From contig JAQGIP010000047.1 in the NCBI GenBank assembly GCA_028291055.1, positions 1 through 62,408 of the forward strand: DNA of 62,408 bases, read 5' to 3'. Position 1 is the first letter of the stretch. Each line of letters opens with the position of its first letter. The translations under genes were made by a program, and so were the position numbers. Shown here one piece after another: positions 59,473 through 62,408 of the stretch. The notes under the pieces are model-generated. The model saw only the letters and a list, made by a program, of their open reading frames with translations. It had not been told where the DNA came from and searched no databases. The stretch is from Caulobacter sp. (GTDB taxonomy: Bacteria; Pseudomonadota; Alphaproteobacteria; Caulobacterales; Caulobacteraceae).

Positions 59473-60666
59473 CTAACCCGCCGCTGCCTTTGGCGGCGCA
59501 CGCACTTCAAGCGCCACATGCGGCGGCGCGGCGTCTTCCGATGACCCCAGCCCGATCTCGAAGTCGCGCAGCAGGTCGAAGGCGTCCGGGCCGGTGGCCT
59601 TGAGTTTGGCGCCCTTGGGAAAGCGGTAGCGCCAGAAGGAGACGATGTGGGCGATGGCGCCCATCTTGTCGCCCAGCGAAATGAACATCTCCGGAGCGTT
59701 GATCAGGAATTCGCGGAAGGCGCGCGGGTTGCCGTTCAGGGTCAGGTCGCGGAAGGCGGCGTTGTAGACGCCCAGGGCGGCGATCACCATCTGGTGCTGC
59801 TGGGCCAGTTCGCGGCGCAGACGCCGGCGCGAGCGCTCGATGCTGTGAGCGGTGTCCGCATCGCAGGGCTCGATGATCTCCAGCCTGCCGATCTCGGCCA
59901 GGGTGTCGGCCAGGCGCGGACGCAGGTCGTCCATCGACCATTTGTAATAGAGAAACCCCTTCCAGCTGAACACGCCCTCGGTGAAGGCCGCCTCGTCCAT
60001 GCCGAAGGTCAGGCGCAGGGGCTCCAGCTTGGAGTCGATGCGGGTGGACAGCAGGGTGGTGACCAGGCGCGCGGTCTGGTTCAGCTCGTCCGACGCCATG
60101 CCGCCATAGGCCAGCAGGATCAGCTGGACCACCTCGCTGGCCACGAAGGCGCGCATCTTCTCCACGTCGGCGGTGGAGATGGCGAAGTAGCAGGCGGCGA
60201 CGTCGACGCCCCGGCGCTTGAGATGCTCACGCAGCAGGAAGGGGTCGAGCGACGGCAGCTCGTTGAGGATTTCCAGGACGTGGGTGTCACGCAGGTAGGC
60301 GGCCTCGTTGGACCCGCAGATCTCGCGCAGGGTGTCCTTCCAGCCCCGCTGCCCCACCAGCAGCGACTGGCCGCCCAGGCCCAGTTCGCCGCGGTTTAAG
60401 GGGAAGATGATCTTGGTGGTGATCTGGCCCAGGCCCTGGACCATATAGGCCTCGTCGCGCCGCAGCCGGTGCTTGAGGATCAGCGCGGTGTTCAGCGCGC
60501 GGGTTAGGAAGAAGGGCTGCTTGCGGTAGTCGGCCTCGCCTTCGGACTCTCGCGCCACCGCCAGCAGGTTGAGCACGCGGGCCGTCGATGCGCTGTCCTC
60601 AAGATTGCTGAGGTTGCGCACGCCGTTGCCTGACCCGGCGACGATTACGGAACTGACTTCGGGCAT
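59473..60666 (-). CDS. Conserved protein of unknown function, family X member 2
   Basis: A 397-aa soluble protein, close paralogue of the neighbour at 60744 and more distant from that at 39346. Conserved blocks: DSASTARVLNLLAVARE near residue 20, LNTALILKHRLRRDEAYMV, GQITTKIIFPLNRGELGLGG, LPSLDPFLLREHLKR, FSWKGFLYYKWSMDDL, and NPRAFREFLINAPEMF with IVSFWRYRFPKG. There are no membrane segments or signal peptide. ATG 60666 (MPEVSSVIVAGS) is chosen. I know no domain name for it. It forms a tandem with the next gene, 77 bases apart. Confidence 0.8.
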   Translation of the reverse strand: MPEVSSVIVAGSGNGVRNLSNLEDSASTARVLNLLAVARESEGEADYRKQPFFLTRALNTALILKHRLRRDEAYMVQGLGQITTKIIFPLNRGELGLGGQSLLVGQRGWKDTLREICGSNEAAYLRDTHVLEILNELPSLDPFLLREHLKRRGVDVAACYFAISTADVEKMRAFVASEVVQLILLAYGGMASDELNQTARLVTTLLSTRIDSKLEPLRLTFGMDEAAFTEGVFSWKGFLYYKWSMDDLRPRLADTLAEIGRLEIIEPCDADTAHSIERSRRRLRRELAQQHQMVIAALGVYNAAFRDLTLNGNPRAFREFLINAPEMFISLGDKMGAIAHIVSFWRYRFPKGAKLKATGPDAFDLLRDFEIGLGSSEDAAPPHVALEVRAPPKAAAG

Positions 60667-60743
60667 GGACACTCGGAAACTGGAAACCCACAATGGGGCG
60701 TAATGCGTTTCCTTAGGGTTTACAGGCCTCTAGCTTGACCGTG

Positions 60744-61928
60744 TCAGGCGAAGACGCGCGGGGCCCGGGTTTTCAGGGGTTCGATGGCGCCGCCCTCCTC
60801 GCGCACGCCCATGCTGACCTCGAAGTCGCGCAGCAGGTCGAAGGCGCCCGGCCCGTCGGCCACCAGCTTGGAGCCCGGCGGGAAGCGATAGCGCCAGAAG
60901 CTGGTGATGTGCGACAGCGCCCCCAGCTTTTCGCCCAGCTCCATGAACATCTCCGGCGCCTTCATCAGGAATTCCCGGAAGGCGCGCGGATTGCCGTTGA
61001 CGGTGAGGTCGCGGAAGGCGGCGTTGTAGACGCTCAGCGCACGCAGGATGGACTCATGCTGGGGCGGGATATCGCGCCGCAGCCGCCGACGGGCGCGCTC
61101 CACGATCTGGGCGGTGTCGGGGTCGCAGGGCTCGACGATCTCCAGCCTGCCGATCTCGCGCAGGGTCTCGGCCAGCTGGGTGCGCATGTCGGCCACCGAC
61201 CATTTGTAATAGAGGAAGCCCTTCCAGCTGAAGACGCCCTCGCGGAAGCTGTCCTCGTCCATGCCGAAGGTCAGGCGCAGGGGCTCCAGCTTGGAATCGA
61301 TGCGGGTCGACAGCAGGGTGGAGACCAGCTTGGCGGTCTGGTCCAGGTCGCTGGTGTCGGCGCCGCCATAGGCCAGCATGATCAGCTGGCTGAGCTCCTC
61401 GGCCACGAAGCCGCGCATCTTCTCCACATCGGCCCGCGACAGGGCGAAGTAGCAGGGGGCGACGTCGATCTGGCGCCGCCGCAGGTGCTCGCGCAGCAGG
61501 AAGGGGTCGAAGGAGGGCAGGTCGTTGAGCAGTTCCAGCACGTGGATGTCGCGCTCGTACATCTCCTCGTCGCCCGCGCACAGGTCGCGGATGGCCTCAC
61601 GCCAGCCCCGTTGCCCGACCAGCAGCGACTGGCCGCCCAGGCCCAGCTCGTCGCGGTTCAGGGGCAGGATGATCTTGGTGGTGATCTGGCCCGCCGCCTG
61701 GACCATATAGGCCTCGTCGCGGCGCAGGCGGTGCTTGACCAGCAGGGCGGTGTTGAGCTGGCGCGACAGGAAGAAGGGCCGGTTGCGGTAGTCGCCGGTC
61801 TGATCCGACTCCCGGGCCACGGCGACCAGGTTCAGCACGCGCGCCGTCGCCGCCGACTCTTCGAGGTTGGCCAGGTTGCGGACGCCGAACCCGACCCCGG
61901 AAAAGCGTGCGAAATTCGTCTTGGCCAT
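60744..61928 (-). CDS. Conserved protein of unknown function, family X member 3
   Basis: A 394-aa paralogue of the preceding gene with the same blocks in the same order: ESAATARVLNLVAVARE, LNTALLVKHRLRRDEAYMV, GQITTKIILPLNRDELGLGG, LPSFDPFLLREHLRR, FSWKGFLYYKWSVADM, NPRAFREFLMKAPEMF and ITSFWRYRFPPG. ATG 61928 (MAKTNFARFSG) is chosen; the frame is open to 61958. The tandem copies differ most at the N-terminus and C-terminal tail. Location next to bactofilin and prfB does not give a function. Confidence 0.8.
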   Translation of the reverse strand: MAKTNFARFSGVGFGVRNLANLEESAATARVLNLVAVARESDQTGDYRNRPFFLSRQLNTALLVKHRLRRDEAYMVQAAGQITTKIILPLNRDELGLGGQSLLVGQRGWREAIRDLCAGDEEMYERDIHVLELLNDLPSFDPFLLREHLRRRQIDVAPCYFALSRADVEKMRGFVAEELSQLIMLAYGGADTSDLDQTAKLVSTLLSTRIDSKLEPLRLTFGMDEDSFREGVFSWKGFLYYKWSVADMRTQLAETLREIGRLEIVEPCDPDTAQIVERARRRLRRDIPPQHESILRALSVYNAAFRDLTVNGNPRAFREFLMKAPEMFMELGEKLGALSHITSFWRYRFPPGSKLVADGPGAFDLLRDFEVSMGVREEGGAIEPLKTRAPRVFA

Positions 61929-62015
61929 GACCGCCGTGCTTCTAGGAAGCCACACCATGCCCCAATCAGGGTATCTGGCCGGTTTACGCTGACGAAGATT
62001 CCTTACGCCCCCCGG

Positions 62016-62408
62016 TCAGGCCGGTGTCGCATCCCGTGTCGCACCCACCCGCTGGGCCAGGGAAGCGCCCATGAAGTCGTCCAGGTCGCCGTCGAGCACG
62101 CCGGCCGTATCGGAGGTCTCCAGGTCGGTGCGCAGGTCCTTGACCATCTGATAGGGCTGCAGGACGTAGGAGCGGATCTGGTGGCCCCAGCCGATGTCGG
62201 TCTTGGCGTCCTCGACGGCCTGGGCGGCCGCCTCGCGTTCCTGCAGGGCCTTTTCGTAGAGCCGCGCGCGCAGCATCTTCCAGGCCCGGTCGCGGTTCTG
62301 GTGCTGCGAGCGTTCGGTCTGGCAGGCCACGGCGATGCCGGTGGGAATGTGGGTCAGGCGCACGGCCGAGTCGGTCTTGTTGACGTGCTGGCCGCCGGAG
62401 CCCGACGC
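62016..62408 (-). CDS. prfB: Peptide chain release factor 2, partial (3' end only)
   Basis: The window ends inside this gene. The visible 130 C-terminal residues include the GGQ loop ([19 protein letters not shown]) that triggers peptide release, [13 protein letters not shown], and the RF2-type ending [19 protein letters not shown], then a typical C-terminal helix. The spacing after GGQ and the sequence [11 protein letters not shown] mark RF2 rather than RF1. The 5' part, with any programmed frameshift, lies beyond 62408. Confidence 0.93.
   Translation of the reverse strand, partial: ASGSGGQHVNKTDSAVRLTHIPTGIAVACQTERSQHQNRDRAWKMLRARLYEKALQEREAAAQAVEDAKTDIGWGHQIRSYVLQPYQMVKDLRTDLETSDTAGVLDGDLDDFMGASLAQRVGATRDATPA

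Overview
The window is high-GC, densely packed alphaproteobacterial chromosome and reads like Caulobacteraceae (Caulobacter/Phenylobacterium). The reasons are a bactofilin gene joined to an M23 endopeptidase gene, a coiled-coil diguanylate cyclase close to a DEAD-box helicase, an Rrf2-led SUF operon, and Caulobacter-like promoter elements. I see no rRNA, tRNA, CRISPR array, prophage, transposase or replication origin.

Layout. 1-2.9 kb: glnA with a clear terminator, then a GT61 glycosyltransferase. 2.9-9.6 kb: a LuxR-type response regulator overlapping a hybrid sensor kinase, followed by two paralogous calcium-repeat exoproteins, the second broken by a one-base frameshift. The regulator gene and both exoprotein genes carry the same upstream palindrome, TGCCT-N4-AGGCA, which suggests a small local regulon. 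9.7-13.5 kb: a small membrane protein, a Kazal-domain lipoprotein and two overlapping amidohydrolase genes. 13.7-24.4 kb: a DUF6665-like protein, parE, thpR, a small secreted protein, a DEAD-box helicase, a degenerate S41-like protein, a coniferyl-aldehyde-dehydrogenase-like gene, a diguanylate cyclase and an enoyl-CoA hydratase. 24.5-35.4 kb: two giant subtilase-fold/RTX proteins (1879 and 1605 aa) that look like type I secretion substrates. 35.5-40.5 kb: an MDR oxidoreductase, TetR plus acyltransferase, a sirtuin, and the first member of a three-paralogue family of unknown function. 40.9-48.4 kb (minus strand): a ten-gene rrf2-iscS-sufB-VOC-membrane-sufC-sufD-sufS-sufT-sufA operon with overlapping start and stop codons. 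48.5-52.4 kb: an alpha/beta hydrolase, ppa, an amidohydrolase and tyrS. 52.6-62.4 kb: a 1351-aa AsmA/DUF3971-type protein, a peroxiredoxin, the M23 peptidase and bactofilin genes, the other two family paralogues, and the 3' part of prfB.

Two regulatory or structural systems stand out. First, tyrS is preceded by a Caulobacter-type promoter, an almost leaderless 16-codon ORF ending in GLYYRSYR (three Tyr among the last six residues), and a chain of mutually exclusive hairpins whose last one buries a GAGGAG ribosome-binding site. This has the layout of a tyrosine-sensing, ribosome-mediated attenuator. Second, a dispersed element of about 145-165 bp occurs four times (13508, 16200, 50775, 59292). 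It is made of nested inverted repeats (GGGGACATGTACGCTCTCA outside, ACCGTACGTGTCCCC inside) and sits directly after stop codons, three times between convergent genes. Three other palindromic repeat types occupy similar gaps downstream of genes.
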